Shown here in pieces: positions 14,792-24,109 of a stretch of DNA of 64,000 nt. The position numbers were made by a program, and so were the translations under genes. This DNA is from Rathayibacter iranicus NCPPB 2253 = VKM Ac-1602 (GTDB lineage: Bacteria; Actinomycetota; Actinomycetes; Actinomycetales; Microbacteriaceae). Location of the stretch: contig NZ_QGDV01000001.1 of the NCBI RefSeq assembly GCF_003149025.1, positions 463,457 through 527,456 on the forward strand. The letters are read 5' to 3'. The notes beneath the pieces were generated by a model. The model saw nothing but the letters and a program-made list of their open reading frames with translations, did not search any database and was not told the DNA's origin. Each line of letters opens with the position of its first letter. Within the stretch, counting starts at the first letter, position 1.

Positions 14792-17320
14792 ATGACCTCG
14801 ACGCTGCTCGACCGGATGCCGACGCCCGACGCGGACGGGCGAGTCGACGACGACGCGGTGTACGTGGCCTTCACGGAATGGGCCGTGTCGCGGGGGCTGC
14901 CGCTTTACCCGGCGCAGGACGAGTCGATGCTCGAGATCGCGTCCGGCTCGAATCTGATCCTCTCGACCCCCACCGGCACTGGGAAGTCGCTGGTCGCAAT
15001 CGGCGCGCACGCCGCGGCCCTCGCCTCCGGACGCCGTAGCTTCTACACCGCGCCGATCAAGGCGCTCGTCTCCGAGAAGTTCTTCGCGCTGGTCGAGGTC
15101 TTCGGCGCCGCCAACGTGGGCATGGTCACGGGCGACTCCTCGGTGAACGCCGACGCCCCGATCATCTGCTGCACGGCCGAGATCCTCGCCAACCTCGCGC
15201 TTCGGCATGGCGCGGACACCCCGGTCGACCAGGTCGTGATGGATGAGTTCCACTTCTACGCGGATCCGGCGCGCGGCTGGGCCTGGCAGGTGCCGCTGCT
15301 CACCCTCCCGCACGTGCAGTTCGTGCTGATGTCCGCGACCCTGGGCGATGTGACGGCGCTCGCCGCCGACCTCAGCCGCCGCACCGGACGCGAGACCGCC
15401 CGAGTCACCGGCGTCGAGCGCCCGGTGCCGCTGCACTACTTCTACGAGATCGCGCCGATCCACGACTCCATCGAGGAGCTGCTCGCGACGAACCAGTCGC
15501 CGGTCTACGTCGTGCACTTCTCGCAGGCCGCAGCCCTCGAGCGCGCGCAGGCGTTGACCAGCGCGAACATCGCCACCCGCGAGCACCGCGACCGCATCGC
15601 CGAGGTGATCGGCGGCTTCCGCTTCACCACTGCGTTCGGCAAGACCCTCTCGCGCCTGCTCCGGCTCGGCATCGGCGTGCACCACGCGGGCATGCTGCCC
15701 AAGTACCGCCGACTGGTCGAACAGCTTGCCCAGCAGGGGATGCTGCGGGTGATCTGCGGGACCGACACGCTCGGCGTCGGCATCAACGTCCCCATCCGCA
15801 CGGTGCTGCTGACCGCACTGACCAAGTACGACGGCACCCGAATGCGGCAGCTCTCCGCCCGCGAGTTCCACCAAATCGCCGGCCGCGCCGGCCGCGCGGG
15901 CTACGACACAGCGGGCACGGTGGTGGTGCAAGCGCCCGAGCACGAGTCCGAGAACCGGAAGGCGCTCGACAAGATGGGCGACGACCCGAAGAAGCGGAGG
16001 AAGTGGGTCGCCAAGCGCGCGCCGCAGGGCTTCGTCAGCTGGGGCGAGCCGAGTTTCCGCAAGCTCGTCGATGCCGAGCCCGAGACGCTGACCTCGCACA
16101 TGACCATCACCTCGGCGATGCTGCTGAACGTGATCGCGCGGGGCGGCGACGCCTACGCGAATGTGTACGCGCTGATCTTCGACAACCACGAGCCGTGGAA
16201 ACGCCAGCTGCAGCTCGCCCGCCGCGCGCTGGGCATCTACCGCACGCTGCGGGAGGCGGGCGTCATCGAGCAGAGCGTCGGTGCGGACGGCGTGATGCGT
16301 ATCCGCCTGACCGTCGACTTGCAGCCGAACTTCGCGCTCAACCAGCCGCTCTCGCCGTTCGCGCTCGCCGTGTTCGACGTGCTCGATCCCGAGTCGCCGA
16401 GCTTCGCGCTCGACGTGATCTCGGTGCTGGAGGCGACGTTGGATGACCCGCGCCCGATCCTTGGCGCCCAGCAGTTCCAGGCTCGCGGCGAGGCGGTCGC
16501 GGCGATGAAGGCGGAGGGGATCGAGTACGAGGAACGGATGGAGCTGCTCGAGTCGGTCACGCACCCGAAGCCGCTCGAGGAGCTGCTCGAGGCGACCTTC
16601 GCTACTTACACGGCCGCGCAGCCGTGGGTGAAGGACTTCGAACTCTCGCCCAAGTCGGTCGTGCGCGACATGTATGAGCGGGCCATGTCGTTCGGCGAGT
16701 ACACCGCCTTCTACAAACTCTCGCGTTCGGAGGGACTGGTGCTGCGCTACCTGTCCGATGCGTTCCGCGCCGCCCGGCAGACCATCCCCGACGAACTCAA
16801 GAACGAGGAACTGCACGACCTGATCGAGTGGCTGGGCGAGCTGGTGCGCCAGGTCGACTCCTCGCTGGTGGACGAGTGGGAGGAGCTGGTCAACCCGGCG
16901 CTGCACGCGGCGGACCAGTCGATCGTGCCGCCGGCTCCGCGCCGCCTGACAGCAAATCACCGCGCCTTCCGGGTGCTGGTGCGCAACGAAATGTTCCGCC
17001 GGGTGACGCTCGCGGCCCGTGATGACCACGAGGCGCTAGGCGAACTCGATGCGGCCTTCGACGCCGACGCGTGGGGAGCGGTGCTTGACGATTATTACGA
17101 CGAGCACGACCGCATCGGCACCGGACCCGATGCGCGCGGCCCGGCGATGCTGCTCGTCACGGAGGAGCCGACGCAGTGGCGGGTTCGGCAGATCCTCGAC
17201 GACCCGGCGGGGGACCACGACTGGGGGATCTCCGCCGTTGTCGACCTGGCGGAGTCGGATGAGCAGGGCGCCGCTGTCGTCCGCGTCACCGCGGTGGGAC
17301 GGCTCGACGGCGCGAGTTGA
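14792..17320 (+). CDS. DEAD/DEAH-box helicase with DUF3516 domain
   Basis: 842 residues from ATG 14792. Walker A TPTGTGKSLVA, motif II VMDEFHFYAD (a DEFH version of DExH), motif III MSATLGD, and motif VI FHQIAGRAGRAGYDT place it among Ski2/Mtr4-like superfamily 2 helicases. The C-terminal half is the actinobacterial DUF3516 region. Such proteins probably unwind RNA or structured nucleic acid; the exact substrate is unknown. It is full length. It follows the protease array directly, so it could receive read-through transcription from it. Confidence 0.88.
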   Translation: MTSTLLDRMPTPDADGRVDDDAVYVAFTEWAVSRGLPLYPAQDESMLEIASGSNLILSTPTGTGKSLVAIGAHAAALASGRRSFYTAPIKALVSEKFFALVEVFGAANVGMVTGDSSVNADAPIICCTAEILANLALRHGADTPVDQVVMDEFHFYADPARGWAWQVPLLTLPHVQFVLMSATLGDVTALAADLSRRTGRETARVTGVERPVPLHYFYEIAPIHDSIEELLATNQSPVYVVHFSQAAALERAQALTSANIATREHRDRIAEVIGGFRFTTAFGKTLSRLLRLGIGVHHAGMLPKYRRLVEQLAQQGMLRVICGTDTLGVGINVPIRTVLLTALTKYDGTRMRQLSAREFHQIAGRAGRAGYDTAGTVVVQAPEHESENRKALDKMGDDPKKRRKWVAKRAPQGFVSWGEPSFRKLVDAEPETLTSHMTITSAMLLNVIARGGDAYANVYALIFDNHEPWKRQLQLARRALGIYRTLREAGVIEQSVGADGVMRIRLTVDLQPNFALNQPLSPFALAVFDVLDPESPSFALDVISVLEATLDDPRPILGAQQFQARGEAVAAMKAEGIEYEERMELLESVTHPKPLEELLEATFATYTAAQPWVKDFELSPKSVVRDMYERAMSFGEYTAFYKLSRSEGLVLRYLSDAFRAARQTIPDELKNEELHDLIEWLGELVRQVDSSLVDEWEELVNPALHAADQSIVPPAPRRLTANHRAFRVLVRNEMFRRVTLAARDDHEALGELDAAFDADAWGAVLDDYYDEHDRIGTGPDARGPAMLLVTEEPTQWRVRQILDDPAGDHDWGISAVVDLAESDEQGAAVVRVTAVGRLDGAS

Positions 17321-17695
17321 TTAGCGGCCGCGCTGCTCTCGGCGGCGCATCTCGGCGGCGATGTCCGCCTCCGTGATTTCCTTGCGGGTCGGACCCCAGA
17401 TCGACGCGGCCTGGCTGACTACGCCGATCCCGATACCGACGATCGGCCAGATCGGCCAGAAGTAGCCGTCGGCACCGGTGGCGACCCAGACCGTGGTGGT
17501 GATCGCGGAGACACTCGCCCAGCCGCCCACCGACCCCAGAAAGGTGCGGCGCCGCTTGACCTCGCGGACGGCCAGCGCCCGCTCGGCGTCCTCGACACGG
17601 TCCCGGTCGACTCCGCCAGCGCCGGCGGTCGAAGCGACCTCGGCCGACCGATCACGCCGGGCCGCCGGGTCCGGTGTTCCCCACTCGTTTGTCAT
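17321..17695 (-). CDS. 2TM-domain membrane protein
   Basis: 124 residues. The N-terminal half is hydrophilic and charged (residues 1-45), followed by an RRRTFLGS junction and two membrane segments (about 52-70 and 76-95) with the short WPIWPIVGIGIG turn, as in the small '2TM domain' family. A basic tail MRRREQRGR ends the protein. It is convergent with the helicase gene, their stop codons lying side by side with no spacer. Function unknown; similar domains are found alone or on sensor proteins. Confidence 0.72.
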   Translation of the reverse strand: MTNEWGTPDPAARRDRSAEVASTAGAGGVDRDRVEDAERALAVREVKRRRTFLGSVGGWASVSAITTTVWVATGADGYFWPIWPIVGIGIGVVSQAASIWGPTRKEITEADIAAEMRRREQRGR

Positions 17696-17857
17696 GCGGC
17701 CAGCCTACGCACGGGGTGTCGGTCCTCTGCACGGCGGGTGCCCGGCCTGTGGACCGGACATTTCCCGAACGTCCACTCCACCACCGACATCGGAGTGCCG
17801 TCCGCACCACGGCCCTCCTTGCGGCCGTCAGCCGGGTCGATCCGCCACACTCGTCGG

Positions 17858-18301
17858 ATGATCTCCTCCGAGCTGGCCCGAGCGCTGCGCACCGCGGGCG
17901 TGCGCTGGACCCCTGTCACAGGCGACCGCTTCCGGATCGAGCGCGAGGGGTTCGACGGCGACATCTTCACCGTGAGTGAGATGACCATCGAGGCGCACGA
18001 GTACCCGACCGGGACCGTGCTCGGCTTCAACGGCACGACCGAGTGGGCGCTCGACTCCGTGTCTCTCGAAGACTCACTCTGGCTGCCGCGGGAGGACCAG
18101 CTGCGCGAACTCCTCCGTGGGACGTTTCGCTCGCTCCGCCGGGTCGCCGGTCCGTCGATACGGTACATCGTCACGAGTGAGTTCGGCGGCACGGCGCAGG
18201 AGTACGAGGATGGCACCGCCGAGAACGCTTACGCTCAGGCGCTCCTTGCGTTGCTCATCGCGATCGCGGTCGATCTCGACGACATGGACGAGCCCATCTG
18301 A
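17858..18301 (+). CDS. Conserved hypothetical protein
   Basis: 147 residues from ATG 17858; an earlier in-frame ATG at 17738 would add 40 low-complexity residues overlapping the promoter region and is not used. The protein is acidic with a pattern typical of a small alpha/beta domain (GDRFRIEREGFDGDIFTVSEMT, shortened here: F-R-I then D-I-F-T-V-S). The blocks LGFNGTTEWALDSV and LWLPREDQLRELL recur in actinobacterial homologues that are sometimes labelled pilus assembly protein CpaE, which I think is a misnomer because no ATPase motif is present. It is convergent with the Ku gene. Confidence 0.65.
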   Translation: MISSELARALRTAGVRWTPVTGDRFRIEREGFDGDIFTVSEMTIEAHEYPTGTVLGFNGTTEWALDSVSLEDSLWLPREDQLRELLRGTFRSLRRVAGPSIRYIVTSEFGGTAQEYEDGTAENAYAQALLALLIAIAVDLDDMDEPI

Positions 18302-18311
18302 GCCCAGCTGG

Positions 18312-19274
18312 TCAGGAGGCGGCCTTCTCGGCGGCGGTGGTCTTCTTCGCGGGCCTCTTCTTCGCAGGCTCCCCAGAACCGGCCTTCGGCGCAGCCTCCG
18401 ACCCGTCTGCGTCCGACCCATCCACCTTCGCCGCCGCGGACGTCGCCGGCGCCTTCTTCGCGGCTCTTTCCGCCGCGCCGCTCTTCGCGCCGCGGCTGCG
18501 CTCGACCGAACGCTTGAGGGCCTCCATCAGATCGAGAACCTCGCCGCCGCTCGCCTCCTCTGGCGCTTCGCCGAACGTCGCGGCCGTGTCGAGCGCGTCG
18601 CCCTGCTCGATCTTGGCGTCGATGAGGGTGCGCAACTCCTCCTGGTAGGCGTCGTGGAACTGTGCCGCGTCGAAGTCCTCGGAATAGGAGTCGACGAGGC
18701 GCGCTGACATCTCGAGTTCGCGCGCGGCGAGACGGGTGGTGCCCTCCAGGGAGGGGAACTCGACCTCGCGGACCTCGTCTGCCCAGAGCAGGGTTTGCAC
18801 CATGAGCAGCTTGCCGCGCACCCGTAACGCGGCGAGCCGCGTCTTTTGCCGGAGCGCGAATTCGACGATCGCGGTCCGGTCGGTCTGCTCCAGCGTCCGC
18901 CGCAGCAGAACGTAGGCCTTGGCGGAGGAGGAGTCGGGCTCGAGGATGTAGGCGCGGTCGAACATGATCGGGTCGACCTGCTCGCTCGGCACGAACTGCA
19001 CGACGTCGATCTCGCGGTCGCGTTCCTCCGGCAGCGCCTTCAACTCGTCTTTCGACAGCACGACCGTGCGCTCGCCGTCGTCGTAAGCCTTGTCGATGTG
19101 GTCGAAGGTGACGACTTCGCCGCAGATCTCGCACTTTCGTTGGTACCGGATCCGCCCGCCGTCCTCATCGTGCACCTGGTGCAGCGGGATGTCGTGGTCC
19201 TCGGTCGCGCTGTAGATCTTGACCGGCACGTTGACCAGACCGAAGGTGATCGCGCCTTTCCAGATGGCTCGCAT
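18312..19274 (-). CDS. ku: Ku protein, non-homologous end joining
   Basis: 320 residues from ATG 19274 (MRAIWKGAITFGLVNVPVK, the universal bacterial Ku start). Core DNA-ring domain to about residue 250, with KCEICGEVV and RAYILEPD blocks. The C-terminal tail (about 255-320) is Ala/Lys-rich (KKRPAKKTTAAEKAAS), as in actinobacterial Ku proteins where it aids DNA binding. Ku binds double-strand ends and recruits LigD; no ligD is within the window, so the partner must be elsewhere. The start is certain because the family N-terminus begins there. Confidence 0.95.
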   Translation of the reverse strand: MRAIWKGAITFGLVNVPVKIYSATEDHDIPLHQVHDEDGGRIRYQRKCEICGEVVTFDHIDKAYDDGERTVVLSKDELKALPEERDREIDVVQFVPSEQVDPIMFDRAYILEPDSSSAKAYVLLRRTLEQTDRTAIVEFALRQKTRLAALRVRGKLLMVQTLLWADEVREVEFPSLEGTTRLAARELEMSARLVDSYSEDFDAAQFHDAYQEELRTLIDAKIEQGDALDTAATFGEAPEEASGGEVLDLMEALKRSVERSRGAKSGAAERAAKKAPATSAAAKVDGSDADGSEAAPKAGSGEPAKKRPAKKTTAAEKAAS

Positions 19275-19392
19275 GGCCCCAGTGAACACCGTGTCTCCGG
19301 CCGCCGATAGCCCTGGCACCCCCGCGGGGAAACCCCGGTTCGGGGTTCCCCCGCGCGGGAGGAGGGAGACAACGGCTCGCGGGTGGAGGCGG

Positions 19393-21141
19393 CTAGCTCC
19401 GCTCGGCGCGCCGGCGGCGCAGCGTCGCGAGCAGCAGCCCGCCGAGCCCACCGGCGATCAGCAGGCCACCGATGCCGAGCGGGAGGCCGATGTCAGCGCC
19501 TGTCGAGGCGAGCGGCGGGCGGGTTCCCCCGCCAGGGCGCGGGGCGACCGTGGACGGGGTGCCGCTCGGCACGGGGGCGGTCGTCGGCGCGGCGGTCGGC
19601 GTGCTCGTCGGCTCCGTGGTCGGAGCGATGGTCGGCTCCACCGGGGGAGCGGCGGTGGGAGTGACGGTCGGCGTCGGGCTGGGCTCCGGCACGCTCGGGT
19701 TCTTCTCGGCGTCGATCGCGGAGGTGTCCTCGGCGAACGAGGCCGTGACGAATGCGATGGCCTTCGACGTGATGCCCAGCGCCTCCTGATTGATGTTGTC
19801 GATGTTGTCCGCGGCGGAGTGGTAGTTCGGGTCGTGAGTGATGCCGGCGGTGCCGCCGAACAGCGCAGCCTCCTCCTCCGTCTTGACGTCGTCGGCGCCG
19901 GTGAAGACGCCCGAGGACGGGATACCCACCGAGATGAAGCCGTCATAGTCGCTGCGGCCGTCGAAGGCGGTGTCGATCCAGGGCTGGTCGATCGAATCGA
20001 AATAATCGGTGAACGCCTGCTCGGTCGCGATCGAGCCGGCGGGCACCTCGACGGGAGCCTCGTAGGTCGACTCGTTTGCGTCATAGACCGAGATCACATA
20101 GTTCGGCGAGGCGACCATGTCGAAGTTCATGTAGGTCGAGATCTTCGCGGCGTCCTCCTCCGTGAGCGAATCGACGTAGGTGTAGGAGCCGACAAGGCCC
20201 ACCTCCTCCGCGCCCCACCAGGCGAAGCGCACCGCGTTAGTGGTCCCACCCGCCTCGGCGAGCTGCACGGCGGTTTCGAGAAGAGTCGCGGATCCGGAGC
20301 CGTTGTCGTTGATGCCAGGACCGGCGGGCACGCTATCGAGGTGCGCGCCGAGCATGACCACGTTGTCGTGGTCACCGCCGGGGGTTTCGGTGACGATGTT
20401 GAAGGTCTCGACCTCGGTGGTCGTCTGATCGACCACCAGAGTCGCCTCGGCCGGGAGCGCGGCGAGCAGCGCCTGGCCTTCGGCCTGGGTGAGCCCCACA
20501 CCGGGAATTGCGGCCTCGTCCTGACCGCCGTACGTGCCGTTCAGCGCGTCGCTCGGGGCGTTGTCGTAGATGAGGATCGCCGAGGCACCTGCGGCACCGG
20601 CAGCGATCGACTTCTCGAGGAAGCTGCACGTGCCGCGGCTGACGAGCGCGACCTTGCCGGTGGCGTCGAGGCCTGTCCAGGCGTCGGTGGTGCAGCCGAG
20701 CGGATCGACGGGGGCGATCAGCTCGCCGGTCACACCGCCCTCGGGCGTCGAGGGGGTGAACTCCATCGGGGTGCCGACGGCTCCTGTGCTGGTTGTCAGC
20801 GAGAAGGCGTCGATGGCCTGGGTCGCTGTCGTGAAGTCCTGGCGTTCGGTGGTGTAGCCGGCAGCCGCGAGGACCGACTCGATGTACTCCCCGCTGAGTT
20901 CGTAACCCGGGGTGCCGATCGCGCGGGTGCCGCCGTTGGCGTCCGCGATGGCCTGAAGCGCCTCGAGGTGGGTCATGATGCCATCGACCGTGACGCTGTC
21001 GGCGAAGGTGACCGGCTCTACGGCGCTCGCCGTCGGGGCGAAGGCGAAGCCGGCGACGAGGGCACCAGCTCCAATCATCGCGCTCGATCCGATCAGTGAG
21101 CTGCGTCGTCGACCGCTCGGGGTGTGCGTGGTTCGCGCCAC
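19393..21141 (-). CDS. Cell-wall-anchored M28 aminopeptidase with PA domain
   Basis: 582 residues. Signal peptide (hydrophobic about 20-40, cleavage near PTASA). The peptidase zinc ligands lie in MLGAHLDSVPAG and GINDNGSGSA, followed by the WWGAEEVGLVGS Glu motif, all typical of M28 peptidases. Between about residues 115 and 215 an inserted PA domain carries GCTTDAW and GTCSF. The C-terminal 70 residues are Thr/Pro-rich (PTIAPTTEPTSTPT) then LASTG at about 544-548, a hydrophobic stretch and RRRRAERS, a class sortase signal. It should hydrolyse N-terminal residues of peptides at the cell surface. Stands alone. Confidence 0.9.
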   Translation of the reverse strand: MARTTHTPSGRRRSSLIGSSAMIGAGALVAGFAFAPTASAVEPVTFADSVTVDGIMTHLEALQAIADANGGTRAIGTPGYELSGEYIESVLAAAGYTTERQDFTTATQAIDAFSLTTSTGAVGTPMEFTPSTPEGGVTGELIAPVDPLGCTTDAWTGLDATGKVALVSRGTCSFLEKSIAAGAAGASAILIYDNAPSDALNGTYGGQDEAAIPGVGLTQAEGQALLAALPAEATLVVDQTTTEVETFNIVTETPGGDHDNVVMLGAHLDSVPAGPGINDNGSGSATLLETAVQLAEAGGTTNAVRFAWWGAEEVGLVGSYTYVDSLTEEDAAKISTYMNFDMVASPNYVISVYDANESTYEAPVEVPAGSIATEQAFTDYFDSIDQPWIDTAFDGRSDYDGFISVGIPSSGVFTGADDVKTEEEAALFGGTAGITHDPNYHSAADNIDNINQEALGITSKAIAFVTASFAEDTSAIDAEKNPSVPEPSPTPTVTPTAAPPVEPTIAPTTEPTSTPTAAPTTAPVPSGTPSTVAPRPGGGTRPPLASTGADIGLPLGIGGLLIAGGLGGLLLATLRRRRAERS

Positions 21142-21343
21142 TGGGGCTCCCTTGTCTCAAGAACAGGCCGCCGCATCGGCGACCTCGCCGCGTCACTCCT
21201 GAATCTGGGAGACATCCGCGCCACTTGAGAGGCTATTCACAGGAAGCCGTGCCTCCCATCCCCCTCCCGCGACATTTCACACGCCGGAAACACCCGCCCT
21301 TTCCCACCTTTGACTCCTCCCTCGCGCAGGGGGCGGCGGCCGT

Positions 21344-22162
21344 CTAGTCCAGGCGGGGGTCGCGGCCGGTGCGTTCGCCGGTAGCGAGTGTGGCGATACG
21401 GGCCAGGTCCTCGGGGTCGAGCGCGAAGCCGAACACGTCGAGGTTCTCGCGGATCCGCGCCGGAGTCACCGATTTGGGGATGACGACGACGCCCAGTTGA
21501 ACGTGCCAGCGCAGCACGACTTGCGCGGGGGAGACGCCGTGTTTTCGCGCGATGGCCGCCAACGTCGGCTCCTCTAGCAGGCGCCCGCGGGCGAGTGGCG
21601 ACCACGCCTCGGTGACGATGCCGTGCTTAGCGTCGAACGCGCGCACCTCCTCCTGGGGCAGCCGCGGGTGCAGCTCGACCTGGTTGATCGCAGGCACGAC
21701 CCCGGTCTCGCCGAGCAGGCGCTGCACGTGCTCGGGAGCGAAGTTGGAGACGCCGATCGAACGGGCCCGTCCCTCCCGCTGCACGCGTTCGAGCGCGCGG
21801 TAAGTGTCGACGTAGCGGTCTCGGGAGGGAATCGGCCAGTGCACGAGGTAGAGGTCGACGTAGTCGGTGCCGAGGAGTTCGAGGCTTCGGTCGAAGGCGG
21901 CGAGGGTCTCGTCGAAGCCGTGATCCTCGTTCCAGACCTTCGTCGTCACGAAGACGTGCTCCCTGGGCAGACCGCTCGCACGGATGCCGGCGCCGACACC
22001 GCGCTCGTTGCCATAGAGGGTCGCCGTGTCGATGTGGCGGTAGCCGGCTTCAAGGGCGACGGCGACCGCGCGGGCCGCCTCCTCGTCACCGATCTTGTAG
22101 ACGCCGAGCCCGAGCTGCGGAATCGCACGGCCGTCGTTCAGGGGAAAGAGGGGGACGCTCAT
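21344..22162 (-). CDS. Aldo/keto reductase
   Basis: 272 residues from ATG 22162 (MSVPLFPLNDGRAIPQLGLG). NADPH-dependent aldo/keto reductase: catalytic Asp and Tyr in HIDTATLYGNE, Lys in VTTKVWNEDHG, His in YLVHWP, and the nucleotide-binding IPKSVTPARIREN. Closest in type to 2,5-diketo-gluconate reductases (AKR5). It would reduce aldehydes or ketones in the cytoplasm; substrate unknown. An upstream in-frame ATG at 22204 would run into the next gene's stop and is not preferred. It lies 38 bases after the preceding gene on the same strand and may be cotranscribed. Confidence 0.92.
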   Translation of the reverse strand: MSVPLFPLNDGRAIPQLGLGVYKIGDEEAARAVAVALEAGYRHIDTATLYGNERGVGAGIRASGLPREHVFVTTKVWNEDHGFDETLAAFDRSLELLGTDYVDLYLVHWPIPSRDRYVDTYRALERVQREGRARSIGVSNFAPEHVQRLLGETGVVPAINQVELHPRLPQEEVRAFDAKHGIVTEAWSPLARGRLLEEPTLAAIARKHGVSPAQVVLRWHVQLGVVVIPKSVTPARIRENLDVFGFALDPEDLARIATLATGERTGRDPRLD

Positions 22163-22200
22163 GTCTCCATGCTGGCACGGGCGCTGCGACGTTCCATCGC

Positions 22201-22746
22201 TCACACGTTCCAGTCGAGTTCGCCCTCCTGGCCGACGTGCACTCCGTCCTCGATCAGCGCCGCGAGACCGGCCACGCCGAAGAGGAGGCGGCGCTCGGCA
22301 CGCGCCACGTCACTCCGATCCTCGATGGCGCGCACAGCGAAGTGAACGTCGTGCCCGGCCTGCATCCCCTCGACGCTCAAGCGGCCACGCAAGGCACGCG
22401 CGGGCCGACGTCCGACGCCGAGACCCGACCAGAGCGTGCCTGTCTCGAGGACGACCGCCGTCTCGGCGCTGACCACGCCCCGGTGTTGACGGCGGGCAGT
22501 GAGTTGCCAGCCGAAGCCGAGATGGTGCAGGCGGGTCGAGTGCGGGCCGCGCCAGGCGTGGGAGGCGTCCTCGCGGCGGAAGTAGACGGGGCTGGGCCGG
22601 AACGAGCCCTGCCAGAGCGCGGCGGTGAGTTCGGCGCACCACTCCGGCGTCTCGGGATCGGACCACGGGTCGAGGATGTCGGAGCGGGCAGCGATGCGCC
22701 GGTGCTCGTGCACCAGTGCCTCTGCATCCTCCCGCAGCCCCATCAC
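22201..22746 (-). CDS. Hypothetical protein
   Basis: 181 residues from ATG 22746 (ATG 22743 also possible). No domain recognised. The N-terminal part (REDAEALVHEHRRIAARSD and DPWSDPETPEWCAELTAALW) looks helical, then a beta-rich middle (SPVYFRREDASHAWRG, LHHLGFGWQLTARRQ). No membrane segments or signal peptide. The frame is favoured by codon use and by its fit between the MFS and AKR genes on the same strand. Similar acidic-helix proteins occur in Microbacteriaceae, but I cannot name a family. Confidence 0.55.
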   Translation of the reverse strand: MMGLREDAEALVHEHRRIAARSDILDPWSDPETPEWCAELTAALWQGSFRPSPVYFRREDASHAWRGPHSTRLHHLGFGWQLTARRQHRGVVSAETAVVLETGTLWSGLGVGRRPARALRGRLSVEGMQAGHDVHFAVRAIEDRSDVARAERRLLFGVAGLAALIEDGVHVGQEGELDWNV

Positions 22747-22811
22747 AGACCTCTCCCTCTCGTGGCACCCAACCTAGGGGGCCGTGTTGCGCTCGACAAC
22801 ACGGTGTCGCC

Positions 22812-24017
22812 TCAGGTGGGCAGCGTGACGGGTTCCGTGTCCGCAAGGGGGCTCGCGTCGCGGCCGCGAAGGTCCGGGTGGTACCTCCGGCCGAGCGCGG
22901 GAACGAGGAAGCCGACGAGCGCGAAGACGGCTGCGACGACGATCGCGGCGGTCGGTCCGGCGCGGTCGATTTGCGCGCCCGCGATGGCGGAGCCGAGCGC
23001 GGCGCCGATGAGCTGTCCGGTGCCGACCCAGCCGTACGCCTCCGCAGTCTCCGAGAAGCGCACGCTCGAGGCCGTCATCGCGAAGAGCGCGGCGAGAGCC
23101 GGAGCGATGCCGATGCCGGCCAGGAAGAGAGTGACGCAGAGCCACCAGAAATCGGTCGAGACGACGGCGAGGCTCATCCCCACGGTCACCACCAGCATCC
23201 GCCGCGCCGTCGCCCACCGGCTGATGGGGACGTGGCCAAGAGTGAGGCCGCCGGCCAGCGAACCCACCGCTAAGACGGCTAACACGATGCCCGACTCGGT
23301 CCCGCCCTCGCCGAAGACCGCGACGACGCCCGCCTCCAGCGCGGAGCACGCGCCGACCAGGAGAAAGCCGACCACGGTCGCCAGCAGGACGGGCGGCTTG
23401 GTCAGCACGACGCCGAGGCGGCGCTTCGAACGAGGGATTCGCACGCGGCCGACCTCGGGCGAGGCGATGAACCACACTCCGCCGCCGATCAGGAACGCTG
23501 CGGCGGTGAGGATGCCCGCGACTGTCGACACCTGGATCGACACGAAGGTCGTCAACACCGGGCCAAGCACCCAGATGATTTCCTGGGCGGAGGCATCGAG
23601 CGAGAAGAGCGGGGTCAGCTGCGAGCTGGTCACCATCTTCGGGTAGATAGTGCGGACCGCAGGCTGCACCGGAGGCATACTGAGGCCGGCGACGAAGCCG
23701 ATCACCACGAACTGCCACACTTCGAGCGGAAGGAGCGCCATCGCGATGATCGCGCTCGCGCAGACGATGAGGGTGAGCGTGAGCACGCGGCGCATCCCGA
23801 GCCGACCCATCAGGCGGCTCGTCAGCGGACCGGCGATGGCCTGCCCGATCGACATCGAGCCCAGCACCAGGCCTGCCGCCGCGTAGGACTCGTGTACCCG
23901 CTCGACATGCAGCAGAAATGCCAGCGAGAGCATCCCAAAGGGAAAGCGCGCGGTGAGCTGCGCCGCAATGATTCGCCCCACCCCGGGGGTCTTCAACAGA
24001 TCGGTATAGCTGCCCAC
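22812..24017 (-). CDS. MFS transporter
   Basis: 401 residues with about twelve hydrophobic segments. The loop 2-3 MFS motif appears as SRLMGRLGMRRVL, and a matching but weaker motif SLAGGLTLGHVP occurs in the second half. The N-terminus (TPGVGRIIAAQLTARFPFGM) fits drug/sugar exporters of the major facilitator superfamily. It is a proton-coupled transporter of unknown substrate. The three genes to its 3' side are on the same strand, but a small gap of 65 bases follows it and no functional link is visible. Confidence 0.88.
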   Translation of the reverse strand: MGSYTDLLKTPGVGRIIAAQLTARFPFGMLSLAFLLHVERVHESYAAAGLVLGSMSIGQAIAGPLTSRLMGRLGMRRVLTLTLIVCASAIIAMALLPLEVWQFVVIGFVAGLSMPPVQPAVRTIYPKMVTSSQLTPLFSLDASAQEIIWVLGPVLTTFVSIQVSTVAGILTAAAFLIGGGVWFIASPEVGRVRIPRSKRRLGVVLTKPPVLLATVVGFLLVGACSALEAGVVAVFGEGGTESGIVLAVLAVGSLAGGLTLGHVPISRWATARRMLVVTVGMSLAVVSTDFWWLCVTLFLAGIGIAPALAALFAMTASSVRFSETAEAYGWVGTGQLIGAALGSAIAGAQIDRAGPTAAIVVAAVFALVGFLVPALGRRYHPDLRGRDASPLADTEPVTLPT

Positions 24018-24109
24018 CGGACGACCCTAGCGCCCAGCGGGGGAACCTCGGACCGTCGAGGGAACCCCCTGTCGGAGGCTCCCTCGAAGGTCCCCGGCCC
24101 AAGGGGGCG

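Noticed and set aside
14654..17029. Long open frame opposite the DUF3516 helicase
   Set aside because: Same reason: His/Arg/Asp-rich shadow; the + strand has all helicase motifs.
19219..21099. Long open frame opposite the M28 peptidase
   Set aside because: Arg/Gly/Asp-rich; the minus strand has signal peptide, zinc motifs and sortase signal.
22237..23646. Open frame opposite MFS and hypothetical genes
   Set aside because: No family sequence; spans two minus-strand genes.
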